Part shown: positions 1 through 5,456 of the stretch, in pieces
How positions within the stretch are numbered: position 1 is the first letter of the stretch
Layout: the number at the start of each line of letters is the position of its first letter
Source: Gammaproteobacteria bacterium
GTDB lineage: Bacteria > Pseudomonadota > Gammaproteobacteria > UBA1113
Direction of reading: 5' to 3'
Length of the DNA: 5,456 nucleotides
Assembly: GCA_019752835.1 (NCBI GenBank)
Contig: JAIELR010000083.1
Location: forward strand, 1-5,456
Notes under the pieces: generated by a model
Database searches by the model: none
Told to the model about the DNA's origin: nothing
What the model saw: only the letters and a program-made list of their open reading frames with translations
Made by a program: the position numbers and the translations under genes

Positions 1-12
1 TATATATACTGA

Positions 13-16
13 AAGG
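13..16 (+). promoter_or_regulatory. Ribosome binding site deciding the idi start
   Basis: AAGG (within GAAAGG, 11-16) lies 10 nt before TTG27 and only 1 nt before TTG18, which favours TTG27 as the start of idi. It is a short match, and the edge of the window is close, so the call is tentative. Confidence 0.4.
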
Positions 17-26
17 TTTGAAACTA

Positions 27-566
27 TTGACCATACCACACAACGACACAGTGATCCTTGTCGACGAGCAGGATAATCCACAGGGTATTGAAGAAAAACT
101 GAAAGCCCACCAAATGGGTTTGTTACATCGTGCTTTTTCTGTCTGCCTATTACGCAAACATGCCGGTACTTGGCAAGTATTATTACAACAACGCGCTCAT
201 GGAAAATACCACAGCGGCGGGTTATGGACAAATACTTGTTGCAGCCACCCGCAATCAGGCGAATTGACTACTGATGCAGCCAAACGACGCCTTAATGAAG
301 AAATGGGCATTGTTTCCTCGCTAGTACCCGTAGGCAGTTTTATTTATCGCGCAGAACTCGACAATCAGCTCATCGAACATGAGCTCGATCATGTATTGAC
401 CGGCGTGATTACAGACGAAATCGAGATAAAACCTAACCCTGCGGAAGTGATGAATTACCGATGGGCTGATTTGGCAAGCTTATCTCATGAAATAGTAACA
501 CATCAAGAACATTATACTGCATGGCTAAAGCAGGTTATTGATTTAGTCGCGAGCAACACGCCATGA
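27..566 (+). CDS. idi: Isopentenyl-diphosphate delta-isomerase, type 1 (Nudix)
   Basis: Cytoplasmic enzyme that interconverts isopentenyl and dimethylallyl diphosphate, the two isoprenoid precursors. The product is 179 aa from TTG27, close to E. coli Idi (182 aa). By alignment from memory to E. coli Idi, all key residues are present (numbered from TTG27): metal-binding His28 and His34 (AHQMGLLHRAF), catalytic Cys72 and metal-binding His74 (WTNTCCSHPQ), Nudix Glu92 (RRLNEEMGI), and Glu117/Glu119 (IEHELDH). There is no ATG start. TTG27 is chosen because AAGG at 13-16 lies 10 nt upstream; TTG18 has the same AAGG only 1 nt away. The frame has no stop to the left edge, so a start outside the window cannot be excluded, but the length suggests the gene is essentially complete. 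Its stop overlaps the next start by 4 nt (ATGA). With mvaD in the same operon it completes the mevalonate route. Function is confident; the start is not. Confidence 0.93.
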   Translation: MTIPHNDTVILVDEQDNPQGIEEKLKAHQMGLLHRAFSVCLLRKHAGTWQVLLQQRAHGKYHSGGLWTNTCCSHPQSGELTTDAAKRRLNEEMGIVSSLVPVGSFIYRAELDNQLIEHELDHVLTGVITDEIEIKPNPAEVMNYRWADLASLSHEIVTHQEHYTAWLKQVIDLVASNTP

Positions 567-1783
567 TGGAAAATACTGCAGAAAACGCCATGGTATCTTC
601 CAACCAGCGCGAATGGATGATTATTTTACTGATTTTGTTGATTACTGCTATTGGTCAGTTAGCGGTCGATATTTACTTGCCCTCAATGCCAAGTATGCAA
701 GCTGCACTCGGAGCCAGTAAATCGTCAGTTCAAATTACCTTGTCGATTTATACGCTGGGTTTCGGTCTCTCTCAGGTTATTTATGGCCCACTCTCGGATC
801 GATATGGCCGTCGAAATTTATTGATCTTTGGCATGCTTTTATATTCGTTAGCCACGCTTGCCTGTGTCTTTGCACGAACTATTGATCAATTGATTTTTTT
901 TCGTCTATTAACGGGCATAGGCGGCGGCTCAGCGTCGGTGCTTACGCGTGCCATCCTGCGTGACCGCTTCACTGGTATGCGCATGGCCAAAATTGCAGGC
1001 TATATGTCCATTGCCTGGTCCTTGGTGCCGATTGTTGCGCCAGTTCTTGGAAGTTATATCCAAAAAGCCTTTGATTGGCGCGCTAATTTCGTTTTCTTGT
1101 TTGTTGCTGGTTCAGTCATTTTGTTTTCTATTTTAAAATGGTTGCCTGATACTAATCATGATAAACGTATCAGTAGCTTGCATCCTAAAGCCGTATTGAG
1201 TAGTTATTTCCGTGTTTTGACACATAGTACCGCCATGCGTTTTGCGATCATCCCCATGATTACCTTTGGATGTACCATTAGTTACGCAACGGCCAGCCCC
1301 TTTCTTTTAGAAACCGATTTAGGCTACTCTCCTGTTGCCTATGGTTGGCTCACCCTCATGGTTGCTTGCATGTATCTACTCGCGAATATTATCAATACGC
1401 GCCTCCTGGGTTATTATGGAAAAATGCAGATTATTCATATCGGCGTATTTTTTAATTTTCTCGGTTGTTTCAGTATGGTTTTATTGGCTCTGATGGGCTT
1501 TTTTAATCTTTATACCTTTCTTATTCCGGCCGGAATTATGATTTTTTCAGGCGGTTTTCTCTTTGCAAATGCCATGTCGAGTGCCATGATCCCTTTTATC
1601 AAAACAGCTGGCACAGCTGCGGCTTGTATCGGTTGCATCCAGATGATCGGTGGTAGTATAGCTAGTCTTATTGTCGCTAAAATGCCCTTTAATACACCAT
1701 TGCCGTTAGGGCTTTTATTGCTTGTTTTAAGCAGTCTGTTGATTTTCACTGTGATCGGATTAAAAGAACCATCACATGAATAA
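563..1783 (+). CDS. MFS drug-resistance-type exporter, Bcr/CflA family
   Basis: Inner-membrane proton-coupled transporter of the major facilitator superfamily, 406 aa, the usual length for a 12-helix member. The Bcr/CflA signature is clear: the first helix (about 18-36) runs into DIYLPSMP (36-43); GPLSDRYGRR (75-84) is MFS motif A in the loop between helices 2 and 3; helix 4 carries FRLLTGIGGG (113-122); and a Pro/Gly-rich helix 5 (SLVPIVAPVLGSYI, 153-166) is the antiporter-type motif C region. A charged central loop (about 194-225) separates the halves, and hydrophobic segments continue to about residue 399. Family members export drugs such as bicyclomycin or chloramphenicol, or metabolites such as cysteine; the substrate here cannot be read from sequence. 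ATG563 overlaps the idi stop by 4 nt; a second ATG at 566 is an alternative start. The 3' end overlaps rsmJ by 8 nt. Translational coupling within the operon is likely. Confidence 0.9.
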   Translation: MMENTAENAMVSSNQREWMIILLILLITAIGQLAVDIYLPSMPSMQAALGASKSSVQITLSIYTLGFGLSQVIYGPLSDRYGRRNLLIFGMLLYSLATLACVFARTIDQLIFFRLLTGIGGGSASVLTRAILRDRFTGMRMAKIAGYMSIAWSLVPIVAPVLGSYIQKAFDWRANFVFLFVAGSVILFSILKWLPDTNHDKRISSLHPKAVLSSYFRVLTHSTAMRFAIIPMITFGCTISYATASPFLLETDLGYSPVAYGWLTLMVACMYLLANIINTRLLGYYGKMQIIHIGVFFNFLGCFSMVLLALMGFFNLYTFLIPAGIMIFSGGFLFANAMSSAMIPFIKTAGTAAACIGCIQMIGGSIASLIVAKMPFNTPLPLGLLLLVLSSLLIFTVIGLKEPSHE

Positions 1784-2570
1784 GCATCTGCCGACCATTG
1801 CCGTCATCGTAAGCAACGACCGAACCCAACAGCTTGCTGAAACGCTCAACCTTGTGGCGCTCACAACAATCGATGAACATTATGAATTCTTATTGCTTGA
1901 GCAAAACAATAAACTTTCTTTGCGCTGGAAAACAGAAAAACAGGTCGCGTGGTTATGTATTGATTTTCTTGAGGGTGCTCTGGCACATCGTCAAAAACAA
2001 CCTCGAAATAAAGAAGCGATTATTAAAGCGGTTGGCCTAAAGGGTAACTATCGACCTACAGTAATCGATACAACCGCGGGTTTAGGGCGGGATGCCTTCA
2101 TTTTGGCATCGGCCGGATGTGATGTAACGTTGATAGAGAAAAACCCGATCATTAAAACCTTATTAGACGATGGCTTAAATCGATTGCTGGCCAAACAAAA
2201 TCTAAAAATGCATTTGCTTGAAGGTGATGCAATGGACGTATTGAACGTTATTACCTTGGAACAAAAAGCGGATGTCATTTATCTTGATCCGCTCTTTCCA
2301 CCGCGGAATAAAACGGCGTTGGTTAAAAAGGATATGCAGATTTTACAGCGCTTGTGCTTGATTACCCCTCTCCCACAAGGAGAGAGGGAACCAAACGGTG
2401 ACGCCAATTTACTTGAAATCGCGTTGCGTTGCGCAACCAAACGGGTTGTTGTAAAACGACCTGATTATGCCGGGCCGTTGAGTGAACGACCCGTTGATTT
2501 TAGTATTAAAACACCTCATCATCGATTTGATATTTATAGGAACGTAGATCATGACTCTCTCACCCCTTGA
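1776..2570 (+). CDS. rsmJ: 16S rRNA (guanine1516-N2)-methyltransferase RsmJ
   Basis: SAM-dependent enzyme that methylates G1516 of 16S rRNA in the small ribosomal subunit. The product is 264 aa (E. coli RsmJ is about 250). Family signatures visible: DFLEGALAHR (63-72), then KAVGLKGNY (84-92), SAM-binding motif I DTTAGLGRDAF (98-108), the acidic end of strand 2 LIEKNP (119-124), the motif IV region YLDPLFPPRNKTALVKKDM (169-187), and the C-terminal ATKRVVVKRPDY (220-231) and HHRFDIY (248-254). Between VKKDM and LLEIA there are 24 residues where E. coli RsmJ, recalled from memory, has about 15. The extra residues coincide with a palindromic element (2365-2388), read in frame as TPLPQGERE. This falls in a variable loop, so activity is probably kept. 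ATG1776 lies inside the end of the MFS gene (8 nt overlap) with only a weak purine-rich sequence upstream, which suggests translational coupling. The 3' end overlaps mvaD by 20 nt. Confidence 0.93.
   Translation: MNKHLPTIAVIVSNDRTQQLAETLNLVALTTIDEHYEFLLLEQNNKLSLRWKTEKQVAWLCIDFLEGALAHRQKQPRNKEAIIKAVGLKGNYRPTVIDTTAGLGRDAFILASAGCDVTLIEKNPIIKTLLDDGLNRLLAKQNLKMHLLEGDAMDVLNVITLEQKADVIYLDPLFPPRNKTALVKKDMQILQRLCLITPLPQGEREPNGDANLLEIALRCATKRVVVKRPDYAGPLSERPVDFSIKTPHHRFDIYRNVDHDSLTP
2365..2388. repeat. Small palindromic element inserted in frame within rsmJ
   Basis: The left arm CCCCTCTCC (2365-2373) pairs with GGAGAG (2379-2384) plus GGG (2386-2388), giving nine base pairs around a 5-nt CACAA loop with one bulged A at 2385. 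In the rsmJ frame it reads TPLPQGERE, a low-complexity peptide that looks unlike the surrounding conserved protein and sits where this RsmJ is about nine residues longer than E. coli RsmJ. CCTCTCCC/GGGAGAGG palindromes of this kind are familiar dispersed elements in proteobacterial genomes, mostly between genes. Only one copy is in this window, so its repeat status is inferred rather than shown. Confidence 0.6.
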
Positions 2571-3549
2571 TATTACCAATACCCTTCTATCTCAGCAAAA
2601 TCGCATACCCAATAGCGCCGTAGCCAACGCTTTTGCGCCGGTTAATATTGCTCTTTGCAAATATTGGGGAAAACGAGATGAAAATCTTAATTTGCCGATA
2701 ACCTCTAGCTTATCTATTGCACTTCCTACCCTCGGTAGCCATACACAAATAAAGATGATTGATGGCCCTCACGATTTAGTAACATTGAATGGGCAAGCAA
2801 TCTCACACGAAAGTCCTTTTGCTAAAAAATTAATTGCTTTTTTAGACTTATTTCGTACAAACACGCCTTGGCATTTAGCCATAGATACAAAAAGCGATGT
2901 ACCTGTCGCCGCAGGTTTAGCGTCCTCTGCTAGTGGATTCGCCGCCGTAGTATTAGCTCTGCAACAATTATTTAACTGGACACTCAGCAAGCAGGAGTTA
3001 TCTATTCTGGCGCGTTTGGGCAGCGGCAGTGCGTGCCGCTCGTTGTGGGATGGCTTTGTACTCTGGCAATCAGGTGGCAGGCTCGATGGCATGGATAGTC
3101 ATGGGGTGCCACTCACTGAAAAGTGGCCTGATTTATGTATAGGTCTTCTGATTTTTCACGAGCAAGAAAAATCTGTAAGTTCACGCGAGGCAATGAAACG
3201 AACCGTAGAAACATGTTGTCTTTATCAAAGCTGGCCCTTGCAGGTTAAACAAGATTTGCCCGCTATTCAAGCAGCAATTAGAGAAAGAAACATTAACAAA
3301 CTTGGAGCGGCGTCTGAACGTAATGCTCTCGTTATGCACGCCACCATGATGGCGGCTTGGCCGCCTATCATTTACAGTGGCGCGGCAACACTAGACGCCA
3401 TGCAAACGATTTGGACTTTACGCGCAGCTGGACTCGATGTTTATTTTACACAAGATGCGGGGCCTCATTTAAAATTGCTTTTTTTAGCCGCTGATTTACC
3501 TCGTCTGCAAGCAGTATTTCCTCATTTAGTTGTTGTTAGGCCTTTTTAG
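2551..3549 (+). CDS. mvaD: Diphosphomevalonate decarboxylase (GHMP kinase fold)
   Basis: Catalyses the ATP-dependent decarboxylation of mevalonate 5-diphosphate to isopentenyl diphosphate, the last step of the classical mevalonate pathway, in the cytoplasm. The product is 332 aa, near the usual bacterial size. Motifs recalled from the yeast enzyme are all present: VNIALCKYWGKRD (31-43; Lys37 corresponds to yeast Lys18), the phosphate-binding loop PVAAGLASSASGFAA (118-132), LGSGSACRS (156-164; Arg163 corresponds to yeast Arg158), VSSREAM (209-215), PPIIYS (271-276) and DAGPH (302-306; Asp302 is the catalytic Asp). Yeast and most enzymes I recall read DAGPN, so the His is a mild variation. The first 25 or so residues extend beyond the family core. 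ATG2551 is supported by AGGAA (2538-2542) at 8 nt and lies inside the end of rsmJ (20 nt overlap). The stop overlaps that of the convergent TPR gene. Distinguishing it from other GHMP enzymes is safe given KYWGKRD plus GSGSACRS. Confidence 0.95.
   Translation: MTLSPLDITNTLLSQQNRIPNSAVANAFAPVNIALCKYWGKRDENLNLPITSSLSIALPTLGSHTQIKMIDGPHDLVTLNGQAISHESPFAKKLIAFLDLFRTNTPWHLAIDTKSDVPVAAGLASSASGFAAVVLALQQLFNWTLSKQELSILARLGSGSACRSLWDGFVLWQSGGRLDGMDSHGVPLTEKWPDLCIGLLIFHEQEKSVSSREAMKRTVETCCLYQSWPLQVKQDLPAIQAAIRERNINKLGAASERNALVMHATMMAAWPPIIYSGAATLDAMQTIWTLRAAGLDVYFTQDAGPHLKLLFLAADLPRLQAVFPHLVVVRPF
3339..3382 (+). other. Long imperfect hairpin inside mvaD
   Basis: Outer arms CGCCAC (3339-3344) and GTGGCG (3377-3382) enclose ATGATGGCGGC (3346-3356), which pairs with GCCGCC (3360-3365) and ATCAT (3367-3371) around a 3-nt TTG loop. 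That gives 11 pairs broken by one bulged T (3366), plus six more pairs beyond an asymmetric internal loop. It lies about 165 nt before the mvaD stop and has no T-tract, so it is not a classical terminator. It encodes the moderately conserved HATMMAAWPPIIYSGA stretch, so it could be partly a by-product of coding. Confidence 0.4.
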
Positions 3550-4502
3550 CTTGCGCCGCCTACCGAAGCACTACTACCCCCATCAAAACTTTGCTGCTGC
3601 GTGATTGATTGTTGTGGTGATAATGGGGCGTAAGGATTATCTGACGGTTTTTGATTTAACTGACTTTTAATTTGAGCTGCCGCATCACAAGCTGTTTGAT
3701 AACTTAAGGCACATGAAGCATCAAGATTAACCAAGGCTTTTTGTGTTTGATACATTTGCAAGTAACAATAAGCCAATTGGTAATAAGCTTTAGCGTCATT
3801 TTGTGTTGACTGAAGGTATTTTTCATAGGATGAAACACATAAAGGATATTGATTTGTTGCGCTATAGGAAAAACCTAAATATTGATAACTCTCACCGACG
3901 TTATAGTTATTTTTCACTGACTGCATAAAGTCTTCAATCGCTACTTGATAATTTTTCGCAGCTATCGCATTAACAGCATTATTAAAGTTAGTCACCAATG
4001 CCTGCTGTGCTGCAGCTAACGCTGCTTTAACAGCCAATTTTTTCTGATAAGCCGCCTCATCGCTTAAAACATCATAATGCATGCCTGTTTGTGTATCGAG
4101 TGAGAGCGTAGTTAACTGGCCATTCATCAAAACACTGGTTAAGGTACCATGCCCCTTGCTTCCTACCACATCAATGGTAAGACTAGCATTTTGACCGGTA
4201 TTATCGATCGTTCCGCTAAGTTTTTTTCCGAGGGTTACCCCTGTGCCAAGATATTGCTGAATATCTGTCATAGTCCGCGATTGTGTCAACACTTCAAGCG
4301 CGGTTTGTTTACGCAAATTCTGCAGGGTATAGCGATGTTTGGCATACCAACCGCCGAGACCTAAAACAATAATTATCAAGGCAATAAATACTATTTTTTT
4401 AGGAGAAAACCCCATAATAACGATGTCCCGTGGAAAGTTTTGTTGGTTTTCTTCTTGCGTGGGGTGTTCTTGATTTTCATCGGTGCCTTCATTTTTATCC
4501 AT
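3546..4502 (-). CDS. Single-pass membrane protein with Coa1-like domain and TPR repeats
   Basis: I do not recognise a named gene. The 318-aa product has four parts. Residues 1-30 are a polar, acidic tail. One membrane segment covers about 36-54 (KIVFIALIIIVLGLGGWYA). A domain at about 68-145 resembles the Coa1 family (named for a mitochondrial cytochrome oxidase assembly factor), with YLGTGVTLGKKLSGTID and IDVVGSKGHGTL matching that family's usual pattern. Three TPR-like helical pairs follow at about 173-206, 207-240 and 241-275 (for example YLGFSYSATNQYPLCVSSYEKYL). The tail (about 283-318) is Gln/Ser/Gly-rich and probably disordered. TPRs suggest protein-protein binding at the membrane; a role in oxidase assembly would be speculation. 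It starts 16 nt after the rlpA stop, with its Shine-Dalgarno overlapping that stop, so the two are co-transcribed and perhaps coupled. The next in-frame Met is residue 30, which leaves ATG4502 as the start. Its stop overlaps the mvaD stop on the opposite strand. Confidence 0.85.
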   Translation of the reverse strand: MDKNEGTDENQEHPTQEENQQNFPRDIVIMGFSPKKIVFIALIIIVLGLGGWYAKHRYTLQNLRKQTALEVLTQSRTMTDIQQYLGTGVTLGKKLSGTIDNTGQNASLTIDVVGSKGHGTLTSVLMNGQLTTLSLDTQTGMHYDVLSDEAAYQKKLAVKAALAAAQQALVTNFNNAVNAIAAKNYQVAIEDFMQSVKNNYNVGESYQYLGFSYSATNQYPLCVSSYEKYLQSTQNDAKAYYQLAYCYLQMYQTQKALVNLDASCALSYQTACDAAAQIKSQLNQKPSDNPYAPLSPQQSITQQQSFDGGSSASVGGAS

Positions 4503-4514
4503 GATGTTATTGCT

Positions 4515-4520
4515 CTCCTT
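4515..4520 (-). promoter_or_regulatory. Shine-Dalgarno overlapping the rlpA stop codon
   Basis: On the minus strand AAGGAG (4520 to 4515) shares two bases with the TAA stop of rlpA (4521-4519) and lies 12 nt before ATG4502. Ribosomes ending rlpA would sit on this site, so coupled translation of the TPR gene is plausible. The spacing is on the long side. Confidence 0.6.
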
Positions 4521-5295
4521 AAACCTTATTAATTAAAATACCCTCTGATAAACCCTGTGCTAACAACATGCGTCTTAAAATTTCAGACTCTTCAAGCGAA
4601 GCCAAAGGACCTATCAGTACACGGTAAAAGACTGCTTCTGTTTTATCAACTGGACTGACAAATACTTTATTATTTAGGCCCACCTCAAGTTTCTTGGCCA
4701 GTATAGCGGCATTATTGGGCTGCTTAAACGTAGCTACTTGTAAATAAAAACGCGCTAACTTATTTGAGACCCCGGTATCAATAGCAACGACTTTTACTTT
4801 TGCTGTTCCATGATCAAAAACACCTAGTTTTTTCGCTGCAGCATAAGAAAGATCGATAATGCGCCCTTCATGAAAAGGACCTCTATCATTCACTTTCACA
4901 ACCACTTTTTTCCCATTTTTCATATTAATGACTTGAACAAAGGATGGAATAGGCAAATTAGGACTGGCTGCTGTCATAGCAAACATATTATAGGGCTCGC
5001 CACTGGACGTTCGTTTTCCTTGAAATTTTGTGCCATACCAAGAAGCGGTTCCTTCTTGTGCATAGCCTTTGCTCGATTTTAAGACGAAATAACGCTTTCC
5101 ATCAACATCATAATAAGGGGGGTTACCGGTAGCACTTAGTGGTTGTGGGGTTGGAATGGCATCAGGAATAGAGGCGACATCAATAGAAGAAGTAGGTGGG
5201 CCATCACTCATGGACTCAAATTCAGCCTGCGCGGGAGGTAAAATAGCAATTAAACTAGCCATGAAAAGTAAGTACGAAATAATGCGTCGATGCAT
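4519..5295 (-). CDS. rlpA: RlpA-like septal ring protein (DPBB plus SPOR), without lipobox
   Basis: Envelope protein of the RlpA family, 258 aa from the chosen start. Residues 1-24 form a signal peptide (MHRRII, a hydrophobic core, then AQA before Glu25), which fits signal peptidase I. There is no Cys lipobox, although RlpA is usually a lipoprotein. A Pro/Ser-rich linker leads to the double-psi beta-barrel domain (about 81-172: GTASWYGTKF, VKVNDRGPF with Asp137, RIIDLSYAAAKKLG with Asp148), then a SPOR domain (about 181-256: FYLQVATF, YRVLIGPLAS), which binds denuded septal glycan. The conserved TAAH of the DPBB reads TAAS here (Ser111), so the His linked to lytic transglycosylase activity is missing. 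The frame is open up to 5400, but ATG5295 fits best: AAGGA lies 11 nt upstream, the signal peptide starts there, and a promoter (5330-5358) lies downstream of the longer start. ATG5307 is a less likely alternative. Confidence 0.92.
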   Translation of the reverse strand: MHRRIISYLLFMASLIAILPPAQAEFESMSDGPPTSSIDVASIPDAIPTPQPLSATGNPPYYDVDGKRYFVLKSSKGYAQEGTASWYGTKFQGKRTSSGEPYNMFAMTAASPNLPIPSFVQVINMKNGKKVVVKVNDRGPFHEGRIIDLSYAAAKKLGVFDHGTAKVKVVAIDTGVSNKLARFYLQVATFKQPNNAAILAKKLEVGLNNKVFVSPVDKTEAVFYRVLIGPLASLEESEILRRMLLAQGLSEGILINKV

Positions 5296-5329
5296 GGGCG
5301 ATGACATCCTTGCTGATATTATCGGCGCA

Positions 5330-5358
5330 ACTATACAAGGTTTGGTTGAGTTTGTCCA
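5330..5358 (-). promoter_or_regulatory. Sigma-70-type promoter for rlpA and the TPR gene
   Basis: On the minus strand TGGACA (5358 to 5353) and TATAGT (5335 to 5330) are separated by exactly 17 nt; each matches the consensus at five of six positions. The predicted transcript would start near 5323, leaving a leader of about 28 nt that contains AAGGA and then ATG5295. It lies just past the stop of the upstream partial gene, so it would serve rlpA and the gene behind it. Confidence 0.6.
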
Positions 5359-5383
5359 TCCCTCATCATGGTGGGGCTTGGCT

Positions 5384-5456
5384 TCATGACGCATTGGCAC
5401 TCATCTTTTTCATCAGCGACTTTGTATGCGTTGGGGTGTGACGGGTATATATACTC
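5384..5456 (-). CDS. rodA: C-terminal end of upstream gene, probably RodA (partial)
   Basis: A minus-strand frame is open from the window's right edge (first full codon 5455-5453) to TGA at 5386-5384, giving 23 residues that begin SIYTRHT and end KKMSANAS. E. coli RodA, recalled from memory, ends with a short cytoplasmic tail after the last helix beginning MSIHTHRK, which the visible SIYTRHT resembles. E. coli also places rodA directly before rlpA. RodA is the inner-membrane SEDS glycosyltransferase that polymerises peptidoglycan during rod elongation. The fragment is short and the identification rests on a few residues plus gene order. An alternative is that it is only a chance open frame. 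Confidence 0.5.
   Translation of the reverse strand, partial: SIYTRHTPTHTKSLMKKMSANAS

Noticed and set aside
893..901. Run of eight T in the MFS gene (894-901) as a possible slippage site or frameshift.
   Set aside because: The frame is intact on both sides with normal Bcr/CflA motifs; the run simply encodes Phe-Phe in a helix.
3022..3040. Perfect seven-base inverted repeat AGCGGCA / TGCCGCT in mvaD, resembling a terminator stem.
   Set aside because: It encodes the conserved GSGSACRS catalytic motif, has no T-tract and lies mid-gene, so coding constraint explains it.
3578..3628. CCCCAT / ATGGGG inverted repeat as a terminator downstream of mvaD.
   Set aside because: The loop is about 39 nt, there is no adjacent T-tract, and it falls in the coding tail of the TPR protein.
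5156..5389. Plus-strand open frame opposite the start of rlpA.
   Set aside because: It lies antisense to the signal peptide, linker and promoter region, has no recognisable domain or ribosome binding site, and is explained as a shadow. The same applies to the other short frames opposite or inside idi-operon genes and the TPR gene.
5296..5400. Longer rlpA start at 5400 giving a 35-residue N-terminal extension.
   Set aside because: The extension is polar and would bury the signal peptide, overlaps the upstream frame, and lies upstream of the best promoter; no Shine-Dalgarno was seen for it.
1..5456. The same 10 bases, TATATATACT, occur at both ends (1-10 and 5446-5455), suggesting a circular molecule.
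   Set aside because: The match is short and of low complexity, the next base differs (G against C), and the right-end frame looks like the tail of a much longer chromosomal gene (rodA) that could not fit if the ends were joined onto idi. A shared break point at a simple sequence, or chance, is more likely.

Overview
The window looks like a chromosomal segment of a gammaproteobacterium, probably from the Legionella/Coxiella side of the class. RsmJ is essentially a gammaproteobacterial protein, and the partial rodA followed by rlpA matches the E. coli rodA-rlpA order. Mevalonate-pathway genes (idi type 1 and mvaD) are uncommon in Gammaproteobacteria but are known from Legionella and Coxiella. 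The base composition leans A/T. The lineage is an inference from gene content, since no search was possible.

Plus strand, left half (about 27-3549): four genes are packed into one apparent operon whose promoter lies left of the window. They are idi (isopentenyl-diphosphate isomerase), a Bcr/CflA-type MFS exporter, rsmJ (16S rRNA G1516 methyltransferase) and mvaD (diphosphomevalonate decarboxylase). Neighbours overlap by 4, 8 and 20 nt. MvaD makes isopentenyl diphosphate and Idi converts it to dimethylallyl diphosphate, so the first and last genes catalyse consecutive steps. The two genes between them have no obvious link to isoprenoids. A small palindromic element sits in frame inside rsmJ and adds roughly nine residues, and a long imperfect hairpin lies near the 3' end of mvaD.

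Minus strand, right half (5456 down to 3546): the likely last codons of rodA are followed by a good sigma-70-type promoter. Then come rlpA (septal-ring/peptidoglycan protein with DPBB and SPOR domains) and, 16 nt further on, a single-pass membrane protein with a Coa1-like domain and TPR repeats. The RlpA is unusual: it has an ordinary signal peptide with no lipobox, and Ser replaces the conserved His of the DPBB domain. The two operons converge and their stop codons overlap at 3546-3549.

No tRNA, rRNA, CRISPR array, insertion sequence or mobile-element gene was seen. There is no gene-free stretch over 300 bases; the longest non-coding gap is about 88 nt (5296-5383) and holds the rlpA promoter. 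Nothing here is clearly a new system. The features most worth following up are the palindrome inside rsmJ, the altered RlpA and the Coa1-TPR protein.
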